This document shows, one piece after another, positions 22,601 to 36,066 of a stretch of 64,000 nucleotides of DNA. The first letter of the stretch is position 1. Each line of letters begins with the position of its first letter. The translations under genes were made by a program, and so were the position numbers. The DNA lies in assembly GCA_022266195.1 (NCBI GenBank), contig WHVY01000001.1, positions 5,394,001-5,458,000 on the forward strand, in the 5' to 3' direction. Source of the DNA: Tetranychus cinnabarinus. Lineage: Eukaryota; Arthropoda; Arachnida; Trombidiformes; Tetranychidae. Under the pieces are notes generated by a model that was not told the DNA's origin, ran no database searches, and saw only the letters and a program-made list of their open reading frames with translations.

Positions 22601-25600
22601 TAATCGTAATTAATTGCCAAACCATTTTACAAATCAAACCAATATTCAACTTTAATAATCTTTTAACTTTTCCAGCCAAAAAAACCTTTAATAGCTAACT
22701 ATTAATATGGATTAATAGTACAAATTAAACTTTGATTTATCCATTAATTTTCATCCAACTATCGATAATTATGTTTTCATGTTCAATTCAATTGAAAATT
22801 GTTTTTTCATTTCATTCATTTTTCAATCTTTTCCCGACTTTTTCATTCATTAAAGTCTCTCAAAAAGGTAAAAATATTTGAGAGAAAAAAGTGAATTCAA
22901 CTTTCATTATTCTGATGATTATGTATTCACTATTGTTATCGTTATTACTATTAAAAGAGTATCAAAATTATTACTATTACACCATAGTGTATGAATAGGT
23001 AATTAAGCTTGAAGAAAGTTATTCATACGAGAAAATTCAAGTTTAAATTGTAAAGCCATTGTCTAGTTATTATTATTAATACATTTCATTCAATCATCCT
23101 CCCAAGTGTACATTATTAAGGAGGAGTGAAAAGTGGTCAAGAGGAGTTTGATTGTTAATCACAAGGAAATAATTTAAATCGTGATAAACCAAGGGCCAAG
23201 CCAAGTGTAGCAGAAACTTCTGTAAAACTGAACAATGAAACAGACAAAAAAAACACCAAGACAGAGAAAAAAGAAAGAACAAGAAAACCTTTGAATTTAA
23301 TTTTCTAGGTGTTGGATACTAAGGCCGGATAGGTCACTTTGATGAAGAAAAATGTTACTAATGTTACGTTTGTCCGTGCAAATTATAGCCGCTGATGAGG
23401 CTCTATTTACCTCTCATTTACACAATTCACATTCCCTTTCAGGGCTATTATACAGTTCATCTTCATCATTCTTCTCGTGTCTTATAAGTAGCTAATGAAT
23501 GAATAAACCAGCGAAGTACCTTTTAATGAGAATCTTTAAGAATGCAGTTTCCTAATGATTATAACGATCAACATTTTTACCTTTTACCTGTATTTTCGTG
23601 ACTCCTAATTTCACTCTTAGTCTACATTTTTTTGTTCTCGTCTTCATCGTTCCACAGGTTAACTGACAGAAGCAATCAACTGACACTTTATTTTGCTATT
23701 ATTGCATTACATTGTTTGTAGCCAAATTACTGGCATTATTTAGGTTTTACCTTGCACCTTTTGACCTTTTTAATTTAACTTTTGCGTTCGACTTTAAACA
23801 GATTATACCAACGGAAGTTGGCTCCATTGAGGTTTCATTAGCCTTTCTCAGGTCACTATTTAGACCCTAAGTCCTCTTTTAGCCTTTAGCTGTGTGCATA
23901 ACAATCATTTAAGTTATCATTTAATTTGCTTTTTTTCCCAGAAAAGTCAAAATATTATTTATTACTTTAATAGCAACTAACCTTTAATATTATTTAATAT
24001 TTAACTTTGCCTCTTCAATAGTTTACAATTTACCTTTATTACCATAACTTAACATGTTTCAGCTAAAAAAGTTAACTTTCACCTTTGAATTATTTACTCA
24101 ACATTTGCGTTAAAATCCTTTTCAACTCATTAATTTCAACAATCAAACAAAACATTTGCAATTATCTTTAATGTAACAAGAATGATTAGCAAATCATGAT
24201 TCAATGGATCGATGAATTGCTTGAGTTTAGAGTTGACAGTTTTGTTGTTAATCCTTTAAGTTGATGTCAAGATGACAGTTGACTGACTGGTTTTCATGAT
24301 GATTATTCTGATCAAGAGTTGTCAAAACTCTAATTGAACCATTCAAGTGAAATAAAAGTCTTATGTTTTGTAAATGTTTATGTTTTCCTTTTTCCTACTT
24401 CTCAAAACAAACTTCTGGAAATGTTTCAATTTCAGATAATCATTTTAATGTTTATGGTTACAATTAATTATCTTTATTTTCCTTCTCTTTTCCAGAATTG
24501 ATTAAAGAGCTGCTTAAAAATTCTGAAAATGGATTCCATACAATGTTTACCAGAACTTATGGACAACGCTATGAGAAACATGCAAGACTTTTCAGCAATA
24601 TGTTCACACTATTAACTAAATATTACAGCTACAATAATGTTAACCTAGACTCTGAGTTTACCAAATTTTTCACCGATTTGTATCAGAAGATATTCATAGA
24701 GCTCAATAATCATTACATTTTCAGTGATGATTATCTTAAATGTGTCGCGGCACACATGGAAACAATCAACCCTTTCGGTGATATACCAAGGAAACTTGTC
24801 ATTGAAGTTCAACGATCTTTTACAGCGGCAAGAGTTTTCATTCAATCTCTTGTCACTGCTTCAGAAATCAGTAAAACAGTTGCAGAGGTGAGTCAAAATC
24901 CCATTCAACATTCCAATCGAACATTTGCTTTCCATTTCTCAAAATTTCATTATTCCATCATATTCACCATTCCATCACATTGAATAATCATTTTCACCAT
25001 TTAGCACAAAAGCAAAGTCTTTCAAAATCTTATTGTTCAATTGATTCTCATTGAGTTTTGACGTAAGATATTCATTTAAATTCATAAGCTTTTTGCTGTC
25101 TGAATATTTTAGACACTTTAACATGATTAGGAATTTAATCATCAGATTTTTATTTTCAGATTTTTACAGGAAAAAAACATTTTTGATCAACAAAATATTT
25201 CGACATTTAGCGATTGAATGACAGATAATTTCCTGGGAGAAATATTTGAAAGTCAGACTTTTATTTAATTAATGACTGATGTAACAATTACTTTCTTAAT
25301 TATCTTAAGTTATTGGGAAAATCCATTCAAATTGTTAGCTTATTTCAATTGTGAGTTATCTTGAATCTGTTTAACTTGGTTATCAATAGATAGCTATAAA
25401 TGGTTACAATTGAAATCTGATAAAATCAAACTGAAGAGACTGAATAATGAAAACAAACAAAATTGAGATCACTTGAAAGAGAAACTTAAATATCATCAAT
25501 TACCTGTTGATTTAATTAGCATCATTTTATTCAATTCCAACAATTGCAACAGCCAATTCAATTTCAACTTCATTTTTTGATTGAAATGTCAATTGTCAAT

Positions 25601-28600
25601 TTTATTAACTTTCATTAGTTGCTATTAGCTTTAACTGCGTAATGGATGTTCAAAGGTGAACATAAAGTTGAACATACAAATGTGAAAATTTTATTGATCC
25701 AAAAATGAAAGCTATCCATTAAAATGAACTAAAAATGTGATCTTAGAGCTGGAAAAAAGTTGTAACACAAAACAACAGCAAACTCATAATCAACAACCAT
25801 TGTAATAGTAGAGTAAAGGTCACACAAAATGGACTTGCTTTAATGCCTTTCCGTCCTAAATATCAATTTATTATCAATGTAATACACACACCGGGTTCAA
25901 CCGGCCGCCCATTTGTTCAACCCTCGAGGCTTATTTTACAATATTGACTGTAATTTTAGAGGTAAAACTTACATTCTTCATCATCTTCCTTCTTCTTGAT
26001 CGTCTTCTTTCTTCTCCATTTTCCTCTTCTTCTTCTTCCTCCTCCTCCTCCTTCCCAATGCCCTTATATGTGTGTGTCCATGTACCTCTAAGCCAAACTG
26101 GTGCACAACAACAAAACAATTTACAGGTAAAAAAAGCGTAATGTAGCTTTAGAAACTTTTGAACCCTTCAACTCCTAATGGTCAACAAAAAAAGAAGAAG
26201 AAAAAAAAAGTTTAAAATGTAAAATGTTTGAAATTGATTCGTGAAAGGGAAACGTTGAAATGAACGTTAAACCTTAATGGCAATATAAAAGTGTTTAACA
26301 AAAGTTTAGGAAATAATAGGAACGTTTATTCACAGAAATGCACTTTTCTTTCCAATCGAAAGTATTACCTTTTTCTTACATGTGTTTTGTGCCAAGGTAA
26401 AAGTACATTTGAAAAGGTTAACCATTGGCTTGCCGGTGGTCAGAAGAAAGAAGTCTGTGAAAGTTGAAAGTGAAAGAGATGGGTAAAGGTATCACCAGTG
26501 GACAAGGTCCATTAGAGAGTTACTCATGGAAAACGGAATGAGAAAAGTCCGTGAAGAAAAAAAACCAAAAATTTGTTGATAATCTCGTAATTACAGGTTT
26601 ATGGTTGGCCAAATAAACCTTTTGTTAGTCCAATATTTTATTGGACGCAAAGTGATTTCACTTTGTTCCTTTTATTTGCCTGCTTACCTTCCTATTTTTA
26701 TATGTATATAAGTGAAGAGAGAGAAGATAAGATGAGAATAATGATGATTAAGACTCAGGTATATAATAATATTAGTGGTAAAATGTTGTAACTTGTCTAC
26801 TTATTTTTTTATTGATTTTGCTCGCTTCATGTACTGTTAGAGGAAAGGTCAATTTAACAATTACAATTGAAGCAAAATACTGTCCATGGATATATTGACT
26901 AATTCACATGAGTTTATCATCTTTACCTTTATATTTGCCCATTTACCTTTTCGGCTATTTGCGCTCTTCTTTTAACTTTGCCTTTTGATTCAATTTTTGG
27001 CTTTACAGCAAATCAGGTCGATAAAAAGGTGATCAACGATGAAGCAGGGAAAGAACAATGAATGAACAATCGTTTTAACAGGAAAGGAAAGGAAGAGGAA
27101 AATTTTCTCAGCTCATGAGAAATTTAGACTTTAATTTACCTTATTGAGTAAATTTACAATTGTTTACTATGCTCTTGAAACACCATCATTTAGCCTCTTC
27201 ATCTTTCCTCTTTAATTTACCTTTCTTACCTGACTTTGCCCAGTTTTTTTTCATTGTTATTTTTGTGCTTTTTTTCTTGGTTCCTTTCATTCATCATTCA
27301 AAGTATTTCTCAAGGGATCGACCCTTTTCCCATTTTAATTGATAAATGTTACCTGTAACCATCTTTCAACCCGTTACATTGAAATGTCACTTGAAGACAA
27401 CTAAATTAAGTATTTGGTTAATAAGACAGCATCACTTGACTTCATTGTGTTGCTCAAACTTGTATCATTTATTAATCATCAGAAAACTTTTCTTCTTCAT
27501 CTTGTTCAAAGTTATCTTTATTTTAATAACCATTGTTGTTGATCATTATTTTCATATTAACTGTAATCTAAACTCTCATGAATTACAAGTTGAACATTTT
27601 TCCACTCTTAACTTATTCAATTGTTTTCAAGCGTCAAATGATTCAAAACAATAAAGTAATTAAGGCAACGAAAAAATATCGCTCCTTTATCTGTTAGATT
27701 ACAGTTTAACAGTTTAACAATTGTTGCCCATTTTTAACCCTTTAACTTTAGCCTTAGATATTTCAAAGTGATAATCACTTTAAACTCACCTCAACATGTT
27801 AATCAACAGGAAAAACAAAAGTTGAAATGATTATCAAATTAAAGTTAATCATAATGTTTACTTTGAATAAAAACTTTCCAACATTAAGTTAATGAAGCTC
27901 GTGATGCATAGGAATATCTCAAGTTGGGTTTGTCGGTAAATCATCGTTTCAGGCCGACATACAAAAGGCATTACCGATGATGAGCACTGAGAAACCAAAA
28001 AAAAGAACAATAAATTTTATCGAAACAAAAATTTTCTTCTGTCCATTAAAGTCTCACATCTCAAAAAAAAAGATTTTTGAATTTACTCCTTTTCATGATA
28101 TCCATCAAGTTTCTCAATGCAACTAAATGTTGAAACTATTTCAGACTTATCTCTCCATCAGATAATCCAGAATTGCATGGAAGCAATTTTGATGTGCTTT
28201 TCTCTTGAATCTTTTTTTGAATTATTAAATGATAATATTGATCTCAATGAAACTGATTAGTTGTTTCATCTTTAGGCAATGATAATGGCTTAGGTTGGGC
28301 TAATCCTGTGAGACAAATAACATTAAGATTGTTGATTACAGAAGCCATTTTGTAATAAATTCATGATATTCATCGTTATCATCATCATCATTATCTGGAA
28401 ATTATTTTCCATTACATTGAAAAGTTTTTCATTTCCATTTTCACTAATCAATCTAATCAATCTTATTCTGTCCATTTGACAATAATTATTTACAATTTCA
28501 TCGTTCATTCCCTTGAATCACTCCTTATTGAAGCGCCTCTCGTCACCCAACACCAAATATCCGTCAGGCAAGGTTAACATTATCTTCCTCTCTATTCATC

Positions 28601-31600
28601 TCTTTATCCTTATCATCATTTATTACCTTCTCATTGAATCCTAGCAGCTAATCTGTCAAACTTGTACAACGTTATTTGTATATTAACTTTACCTGTTTAT
28701 GTGTTTTGTGTGTGTGTTTTAACCTCACATTCATCTAAACATCTAATCCCATTTTTGGCTACTTTTTAACTTGTTTCATCTTCTCGGTAATAATGTACTT
28801 TCCATCATCATCTTGATTCCTTTTCTTCATCATCTTGTTCCTCTTCCTTCTCCCTGTCCATCATCATCATCTTATTTCATCTTAAATCATCTTTTTGCAC
28901 GATAACATTGAAATTCACCTTAATTTTGCTTCTTCTTATAATGCAGTTCCTTTGGGTTTACATACTTTTTTGTGACTTTTTAGTCAATATTTTTTTTCCA
29001 TCATCTTCATCATTCTCATCATTTTCCTCTTCATCTTGTTAAAAAGTCATTTCCATTTCTTTTTCTCTTCTTTTGTGTTCTTTTGGAATGTTGATTACAA
29101 TTCATATTTTTTTCATTTACTCGACGTTTATCTAATCCATCAATATTGTTGATAATAATTTTCTTTGCATTGCTTGTCTTTCATTAACAGCATTCGGCAA
29201 CACCAAACTGTCACAAATTTTTCGTCCAAATGAATTACTGTCAACAATGTGAAGACTCACCTGATCGGGTTCCCTGTCGCAACTATTGTAATGCTGTAAT
29301 GCACACTTGTACGACAAGTTATCGTCCACTCAATAAGGAATGGAACCCGTTCCTTGATAAATTAACTGCCATAATCAGCCGATTGGAAACGTCGTTCAAC
29401 ATTGAATCAGTCGTTGGTCCTCTTGACATTAAAATTTCAGAGGCTATAATGAATTTCCAGGAAAATGGAATGACAGTTTCCAAAAGAGTAAGTAGTCACC
29501 ATTCAAATACTCAAATACGCACTTTTAACCCTTGAATTAAATGGTGAAACTGACGAAAGTGATAAATGTTCAATATCGAACAATAAAATGATGCAAAAAT
29601 TTTTCCTCAAACTAATCAAAACCTTAATCATGATAACTTTAATTCAACAGAAGACTCAGAAGGAAATTTTAACAGAATAAATGCAAAGTCTCAAAGATTT
29701 AAGTTCCGATAAATTCAGTAGCAATTTTATTCGACAAAATGAGAAATGTTCTTGATCTCTTATTCAACTCTTACAAAATCTAATGCTTGATCAAGAGTCA
29801 ATGTTTCAATTGAACCTTTTCAGCATAGCTAAACAAATTGATTAGTTGTGTTTGGTTCATTGAATTTGTTTAATTTGCTTTGATTTAGTATTATGTTGTG
29901 TTCAGATTCAACTGTTAATTGTTTAAAATCGTCAAGTCATTGAAGTCCAGTGAGCTTGAAGTCATTTTACTGGAGAAGATCAGTTCAATAGTGATGTCCA
30001 AAGAGCGGCATGAACAACTCAAGACGAGCAACAAGATAAAGGATGTTGAAAAGACAAAGGATAGTCAAACTTGGGCTGTTTTTCCTGTTCTTGGAACTTA
30101 ATTTTTGTCTCTTTTTGTCAAAATAACACGAATTGATCTTTTGAAGGCTTTTTTGACCTTTTGTCTTCTTTACCTTTTATCTGCAGTTCATTTTCAAAAA
30201 AGTCCTCTTCTTTTCTCTATCTTCATCTTCATCTTTCTTACCTTGACCTGTGAAAATCTTAATAAGGTAACAGTGTAAAACTAAGATGAATAGCCGTAAG
30301 GAGATGAAAATTGAAAGAAAAGAAAGGCAAGAAAGAGACGAAAAGCTCATCATCTTTTTTCATCGCAAATAAATATAGCTTTTAAAAGTGAGAAAAAGTT
30401 GAAGAGTGAAAGATTATTATGATGAGAATGATGAGGAAAAACTCAAGTTTATTACAAGTTACTGTAAATGTAAACTAATAACTACAGCATAAATGAAAAC
30501 AATTATTCGAGTTAATTTGCTAGATCAACTTAAAATATTGCAGGTAAATTTTTGACTAAAATGTATTTTCATCTTTCAGTTACTTTTTCAACGCAAATGT
30601 GAATACAAATCTGTCAATATTGTAAGATTTACACTGAATAGAGGAACCGATGCACCAAGTTTAATCATTTTAACTCCATGTTAGTCATCACTGCTAACGA
30701 TAATATTGAATTGTCATCTTAATTTGCATTGCAATGCATGAGATATCTCATGCACATTCGCCTTTATTTAGATCAATTTCAATGATTAGACCGCCCATGT
30801 TGCATTATCCTTAATAGTGAATTATCTTATTCTTCAACTATCATCATCATCACTTCTCATCTTAAATCTACTTCACTGACCCTTAAACTTGATGATTTAT
30901 ACCTGATGATGAACATTGTAAGGCCCATTTCATGTTTACATATTCGTTCTTCTAATTAATTACATTCTCTCCACTTTGTTTTAATTATTTCTATTTTAAT
31001 GATAATTGCAGCCTTGATTCTAGGCCTAATCTGATCTAGATTAAGACAATACTACCATATCTTTATCCGTAAAATATCAACTGAAAAAGAATTGAATTGT
31101 TTAAGATTTAATGTTGCAAAATTTCAAGATTTCAACGGTTCGTATTAACGTATACTGGATCTTGAATATTCAATGAAAACACATTATTGTTGAATTTGTT
31201 GACAGCATTTATTGAGTTTCAGCTCTAATCAATCTAAATCTTTGTCATCTCGAAACATATTCATCAACTAACTTGTCAAAATTTCCAGTTCTTGTTCATT
31301 TCTTTAGCTAACATGACATTCAATAAATGATCAATTATCGATTAAACTTTGTCATTTTCACCAAATTTGATTCAAGCAGCAAATTCATTGAATAAAAAGC
31401 TAATTTTATTTTTTTCTTGTTTTACAGCTCTACAGCATTTGTGGTAAACCTAAACGTGGCAAGAGACTTGCAATCAACCGAAGACCAACAAGTGAAACCT
31501 CACCAACACTGGACAATCGATCACCAACAGCCTCAAAATCACCCTTAGACAACTTTTTGGACAGCACAAAAAAACAATTGAAAAAAATGAAAGACTTTTG

Positions 31601-34600
31601 GCAACGATTACCTGAAACAGTTTGCAACAATTCAGTGATTCCGGCAACAATAGATGGTTCAGCTGAGCTTAATAATAAACCATGTTGGAGTCAAGAAGAT
31701 GGTTCAATGTAAGTAAAACAATTAATCACTGTTAAACTTAAATTCAAGGATAAATCAAAAGATGAAAAAAAAGTCAGACACAAATTAGCAACTAATCTGT
31801 TTCAACTGTTGGTTTCAAATTAGCTTGATTTGTTTTTTAAAGCATTTATTTGTTTTGCTTACAAATTGCTTCATCAAAATTATGAACATCATCATGATGA
31901 CCATGCCATTAACCTTGTAAACAAATGTTGTCTTTGTAAGCTTTCAAAAAAAAACACTGAATAGTTGAAAATTTTGATTCCTTTGCCTTTCCAATTAGAC
32001 AACATTTAAATCATTAACTATTGAACCACTGAGAAGCAGTTTTGGCTCCTTTGCAAATCTCTGTTTACAGTTGAATCATCATTAAAGTTAACCATTTTCA
32101 TTTCATGTTGATTAGTTTTCAGAGAGATTCAGTTTAATCGGTGGGCCTCTAATTTCAATAATTTTGATTTCCATCAATTCTCAACCCTCCTTGTTTAACG
32201 GAAAGAAAAGCTGATTTTTTCCATCAACTAATCAAATTAATTCCAGACTCTTGTTCATCTCATTTCCATGATTCCCTTTGCTGGTGAAATAGACAAAAAA
32301 ATCAGTCCGATGAATGATGAGCAATCAAAAATTAATCATGATCCAAGCGATGATTAGAAACATTTGTTAACTCAAAGTAACTTGTCAACAGCACATTTCA
32401 ATCTGTTTCATGACTTTACCATTTTTTGCCTTTCAATAGCCTTTAAAGGTTCACATCTTTGCCTGGTCTTTAAATGCGCTGAGATTAAATGATTGGTGAT
32501 AGTTGCTTTGTTGATTCAGATGTTACTGATCAATTTCGTGATGATCAGGGGAACATTTTAATTCCTATTGGTAGGCGTTGATTCAACTGATGGGTATTAA
32601 TATATCAATGAATTAAAAGCTATTGATAAGCTTTCAGTCAATCTTTCATCTTTCATTTTTGGCTTTCATTCATATTATGAGATTAAGTACAAGAAGAGAA
32701 ACGTTTCGTTGGATTAATGTCTGAAAACTGTTCAACTCGGCGAATCAGGATGAAGATGATAAAGTCAAGAAACTTTTACAGCAATCATAATATGGATTTA
32801 TGATTGAGCTTGATTGTTCAACACTTAAACCTCCGATGCAATCCAGTAATTCAGCTAACTGTTCAACTTTTATTGATCTTTTTATTATTTTACTTTCAAC
32901 TGATTACATGTTAAACAGCTTTCCATTTAGATTCAATCTAATCGAAATTTTATTTTAATCATTTTACATTAAATCTTTAATTGTCTCTAACTGTCAAGAC
33001 TTTGAATCATCTATTAATTGTTTGAGTCAACATTGAAAATTAAATGTTGAGGTAAAACAGTTGAATCATGATAAACAATGGAGTAATTAATAAATTACTG
33101 CCAATTGATTGAACAATTATTATTTTTACCATTCCTAATGGTCTTACGGTTTCTTACTTTTTTTGCCTAATCGATATCTTAATAATTAACTTCTCATATC
33201 ATTAATAATATTAATTATCTTGTTGATTTACAGGCAACCATTGACTGACAAAAGTTCGGAAATGGATGAAAAGGTTGTCTTTATCAACTCTCAAAGAGCT
33301 TTACTCCGAAATGTCAATTCAAAGTTGGATGCAGCATTCAGAGGATCCGATATACCAGAAGATGGTAAGCTATTTGATTACAAGTTGATCTGTCAAGTAA
33401 ACAAGTTAACGTTAATTGTAATCATGATGTAATCACATTATTAATTAATTGCTGTTATATCCTTCAATCAACAACGGAAGTTGTAAAAGGACGTTTTTAT
33501 GTATTGCTTTCAAATGCATTTTGCCATCAAAAAGCAAAGTAAAAATTGGAATCAATTTTTGGGTTTTGGGTTGACTTTCACATGTTAAAGGTTTCACTTT
33601 TATTTTTACTTCATTTATCACCAAATTTACTCAAAAGCTATTTTTATTGTTCCTCACAGGTTTTAATTGTTGATTTGTTGATTTGGCAATTTAACAATCG
33701 TTTATTAAACAACTTGATTTGGTGTAAAATAGTTACCAATTTGAGTAAATAAATCTCTTTGTTACCAACGAGATTTAGTAGACATTAGATTATTAATTTC
33801 CGTCGGTTAACATTGTAATCAATTGGTGTTTGCAGTTTGAGTTGGTTTACCTTTAATAGATGATCACAGCTTAAATTGTTGTTAATAAACATTACAGTAA
33901 TTGAATATAACTCAGGTTAGGTGAACATTTTTGGAACCTCATTTTGTCATCACTTTAATTTTAAATTAATTTAACCAAACTAATTTGTTTCACTCTTATC
34001 TTGATGTGTTTTAATTTGTTTGATTTTTAATTAAAATTACGCTCATCATTTTATATTGATAACCAGTTTTGATTGAGGTGAATTGCCAATCTTTATTAAT
34101 TAGTTCAATTAAGATTCTTTTTTTGCCTCTCTTGATTATAATCTAAATTTATGTTGAGATTGAATATAAACATGATTTCAATTACAGATAATTACTCCAG
34201 AGTTACTGAAAACTGATTGAACCATTGAGCAAGTAAAAGTCCAGTCTTATTAAAAGCATGTTTCATTGTCAATTTAACCTTATTTGTTCAATTAGTTGTC
34301 ATCTTCTTTTCAAAATTTCAATTCGATTCAATTGCTTGGTTACATTGTTGATCAAATTGGGCTTTAAGCTTGTTAACTGTTGATTGATTTGACACTGAAT
34401 ATCATCTGAAACTTGTTTACTTGTCTTGTTGTACTTGTACTGTTCAATGTTTGATTCATTGTTACCAAATTTACTAATCACTGTTTTGATTGTTGTCCCC
34501 AACAGAAGATTTAAGTGGCAGTGGATCCGGAAGTGGCGATGGTGATTATGATGATGATGACTATCCTGATGATGATGAACCTGATGACTATGATGTGCCA

Positions 34601-34855
34601 AAATCATCAACAGCTCCACCAGTCTCTTCAGTGTCTCCAGTGTCTGTCACTGTGCATAACTCATCAACGACCGATGTAAATAAACCTTCTAGTACCAAAG
34701 CCAATAATGTAACCACCATTCCAATCCCTGGTGCGACTCAAGAACCACAAAATAACCCTGCAACACCCAAGGGTTCAAGTTCATTGGTAGAGAAGTCATC
34801 TTTAATGATTGTTTCACTCACCTTTTTGTCAATCTTGATTGGACAAACTCTGTGA
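16620..34855 (+). CDS. dlp: Glypican, GPC4/6 (dally-like) group
   Basis: GPI-anchored heparan sulfate proteoglycan that controls Wnt, Hedgehog and BMP distribution at the cell surface. Six coding exons: 16620-17106, 24496-24887, 29191-29487, 31428-31708, 33234-33364, 34506-34855; phases join cleanly to 645 residues. A hydrophobic segment (ILWIYLVLC, ~78-95) serves as a late signal sequence. Across exons 1/2 the junction KFD-E-LIKELL matches human KFDEFFKELL. Exon 2 holds FTRTYGQRYEKH, LKCVAAH and PFGDIPRKL; exon 3 the cysteine cluster YCQQCED...CRNYC and FNIESVVGPLDIKISEAIMN; exon 4 FWQRLPETVC. Exon 6 has SGSGSGSGD heparan-sulfate attachment sites beside an acidic run and ends in a hydrophobic GPI-type tail. 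Introns of 7.4 and 4.3 kb are long for this window. The N-terminal cysteines are fewer than in human GPC4, and the block between exons 4 and 5 is short. Confidence 0.92.
17107..24495 (+). other. Glypican intron 1 (7.4 kb)
   Basis: Starts GTAAGCC and ends CTTTTCCAG. No nested gene with family resemblance was found on either strand. A 335-bp MITE-like element sits at 21822-22156. The rest is AT-rich with many TTAATTG-like words. Confidence 0.8.
21822..22156. mobile_element. MITE-like element with terminal inverted repeats
   Basis: The ends begin GGGCCGATCCGATGAACTAA on one side and carry the exact reverse complement on the other; weaker inverted similarity continues to about 65 bases inwards. 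TCA occurs on both flanks (21819-21821 and 22157-22159), a possible 3-bp target duplication. There is no coding capacity. The inner part is AT-rich. The superfamily cannot be set from one copy. Confidence 0.75.
24888..29190 (+). other. Glypican intron 2 (4.3 kb)
   Basis: GTGAGT to TTAACAG. Contains short C/T-rich microsatellite-like stretches (around 25980-26055 TTCTTC/TCC and 28800-29040 CATCATC) but no recognisable gene or element. Confidence 0.75.
29488..31427 (+). other. Glypican intron 3 (1.9 kb)
   Basis: GTAAGT to TTTTACAG. Holds a perfect 20-base palindrome at 30735-30754. A 60-codon open frame at 29919-30101 has no visible similarity to anything and lacks splice support. Confidence 0.7.
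30735..30754. repeat. Perfect 20-base palindrome
   Basis: TGCATGAGATATCTCATGCA equals its own reverse complement. It lies in glypican intron 3. It might bind a dimeric factor, or be chance. Confidence 0.6.
31709..33233 (+). other. Glypican intron 4 (1.5 kb)
   Basis: GTAAGT to TTTACAG. Searched by eye for the missing glypican block (Y...V.G.G...Q..NPE) in the phase needed; one acceptor-like site near 32121 gives an open but unlike frame. Nothing convincing. Confidence 0.6.
33365..34505 (+). other. Glypican intron 5 (1.1 kb)
   Basis: GTAAGC to CCCCAACAG. No gene-like content; AT-rich. Confidence 0.7.
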
Positions 34856-34992
34856 TACACTGTAATATAACTACTGTTTGTAATACTATTGTAAACTGAT
34901 TCACACTTTCAACAGTCAAATGTAAATTTAAATTTTGTAAAATGTTTTCATTTCAAGGAATCAATCCTTTTTTACTTCAATAATCTGTTGAC

Positions 34993-35116
34993 GCTGCAAT
35001 CTTCACTCAACGCTTCGAGTCGTCATTCATGGACTTAATTAGATTGTTTTTTGAATGAAAATTTTTCCCTTAAATAGTCGTGAATGGCGACTATGAAGAT
35101 TGAGTGACGATTGTAG
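34993..35116. repeat. Imperfect hairpin in the probable glypican 3' UTR
   Basis: Left arm 34993-35040 and right arm 35071-35116 pair over about 40 bases with roughly one mismatch in five. For example CACTCAA pairs with TTGAGTG, and GTCGTCATTCA with TGAATGGCGAC. The loop is about 30 bases. It starts 138 bases after the glypican stop. It could be a microRNA-like precursor, an RNA structure, or a decayed inverted-repeat element. Confidence 0.55.
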
Positions 35117-36066
35117 TTTACATGTAATTGCATGAGAATAGAGGTTATCAAACAGTTCACTTTGATATGACTCTTTTGTGTACTTTTTGCTAATACAATC
35201 CCAACCGATACCTAAATTTCCTAGACAATTTAAATTGTAAATTTATCCTTTTAGTAAAGAAAAGTATTTCACTTTTTATCCTTGCAATTTAAACCAGCAA
35301 ATGTCATCTTTTTAACCATCTTTTATGTTGTTTTAATGTGTTGATTGAATTAGCTTTAAATAGAAACATTGAGCTAATATTTGGATTCGGATTACAATGA
35401 ATCAGATAAGATTACAAGAAATTAATGGACACGAGGTTAAATTGATTAGAATCGTGTAAACAATTGATCATCAAATGAATCTTATTTCTCATAGTTACCT
35501 TTTCATGTGATAAACTGACTCATATTACAAAAGCATTTGATTTTCAAAATCATTACATTGAAACACTCTAACACTTTTCAATAATTAGCATTAATGATCA
35601 TTTCTGAATTAGGAAAATCTTCAATCTTCAATTTTTATGGTTTATGGTTTAAGCTGGTTAACCAAAAAGGACCGCATCTATAAGTGCTTAATTGATGAGA
35701 CCTTTGCCCTCATCAGTTAAAAACATCCATAAAAATGAATAATTAGGATGCAATTGATTGAATTTGATCTATTGTTTGTATTCCTTCCGATGGTAAATTA
35801 GGTTCAAAGGTTCCCAATAGTTATATAATGGCAATTATACAAATCTTTGTTGGAGCCGAAAGTGGTAAATTCCGTTGTTATTGGCGTTTTTTTCATTGGA
35901 TTGAGGGAAAGAAATTATTTACATAATCATTTTATGGTTCTCGGATATCATTGATACTTTAATATGAAATAGATGGGAATTTAATGGATTCACTTGATCA
36001 TGTTCAAATGAAAAGGTTATTCAAGACTGTGACATGGGCTCTGGCTTTGCCTTTAAAAATTTAATT
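35117..36066. other. Convergent spacer, glypican and CREB3-like 3' ends
   Basis: The two genes are tail to tail. No open frame of note; no clear AATAAA for either gene was located. Confidence 0.5.

Noticed and set aside
24498..24983. Frame of glypican exon 2 continuing past 24887
   Set aside because: The residues after KTVAE are intronic: a GTGAGT donor lies there and the homology resumes only in exon 3.
25931..26141. Opposing Glu-rich and Ser-rich frames at a TTC/TCC-rich stretch
   Set aside because: Simple-sequence artefact in glypican intron 2.
29919..30101. 60-codon Lys/Ser-rich frame in glypican intron 3
   Set aside because: No start context, no splice partner and no similarity recognised.
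16620..34855. Dally-type (GPC3/5) glypican
   Set aside because: NIESVVGPLDIKISEAIMN, PFGDIPRKL and FWQRLP fit the GPC1/2/4/6 group; assignment within that group to dally-like is by the GPC4/6 resemblance.
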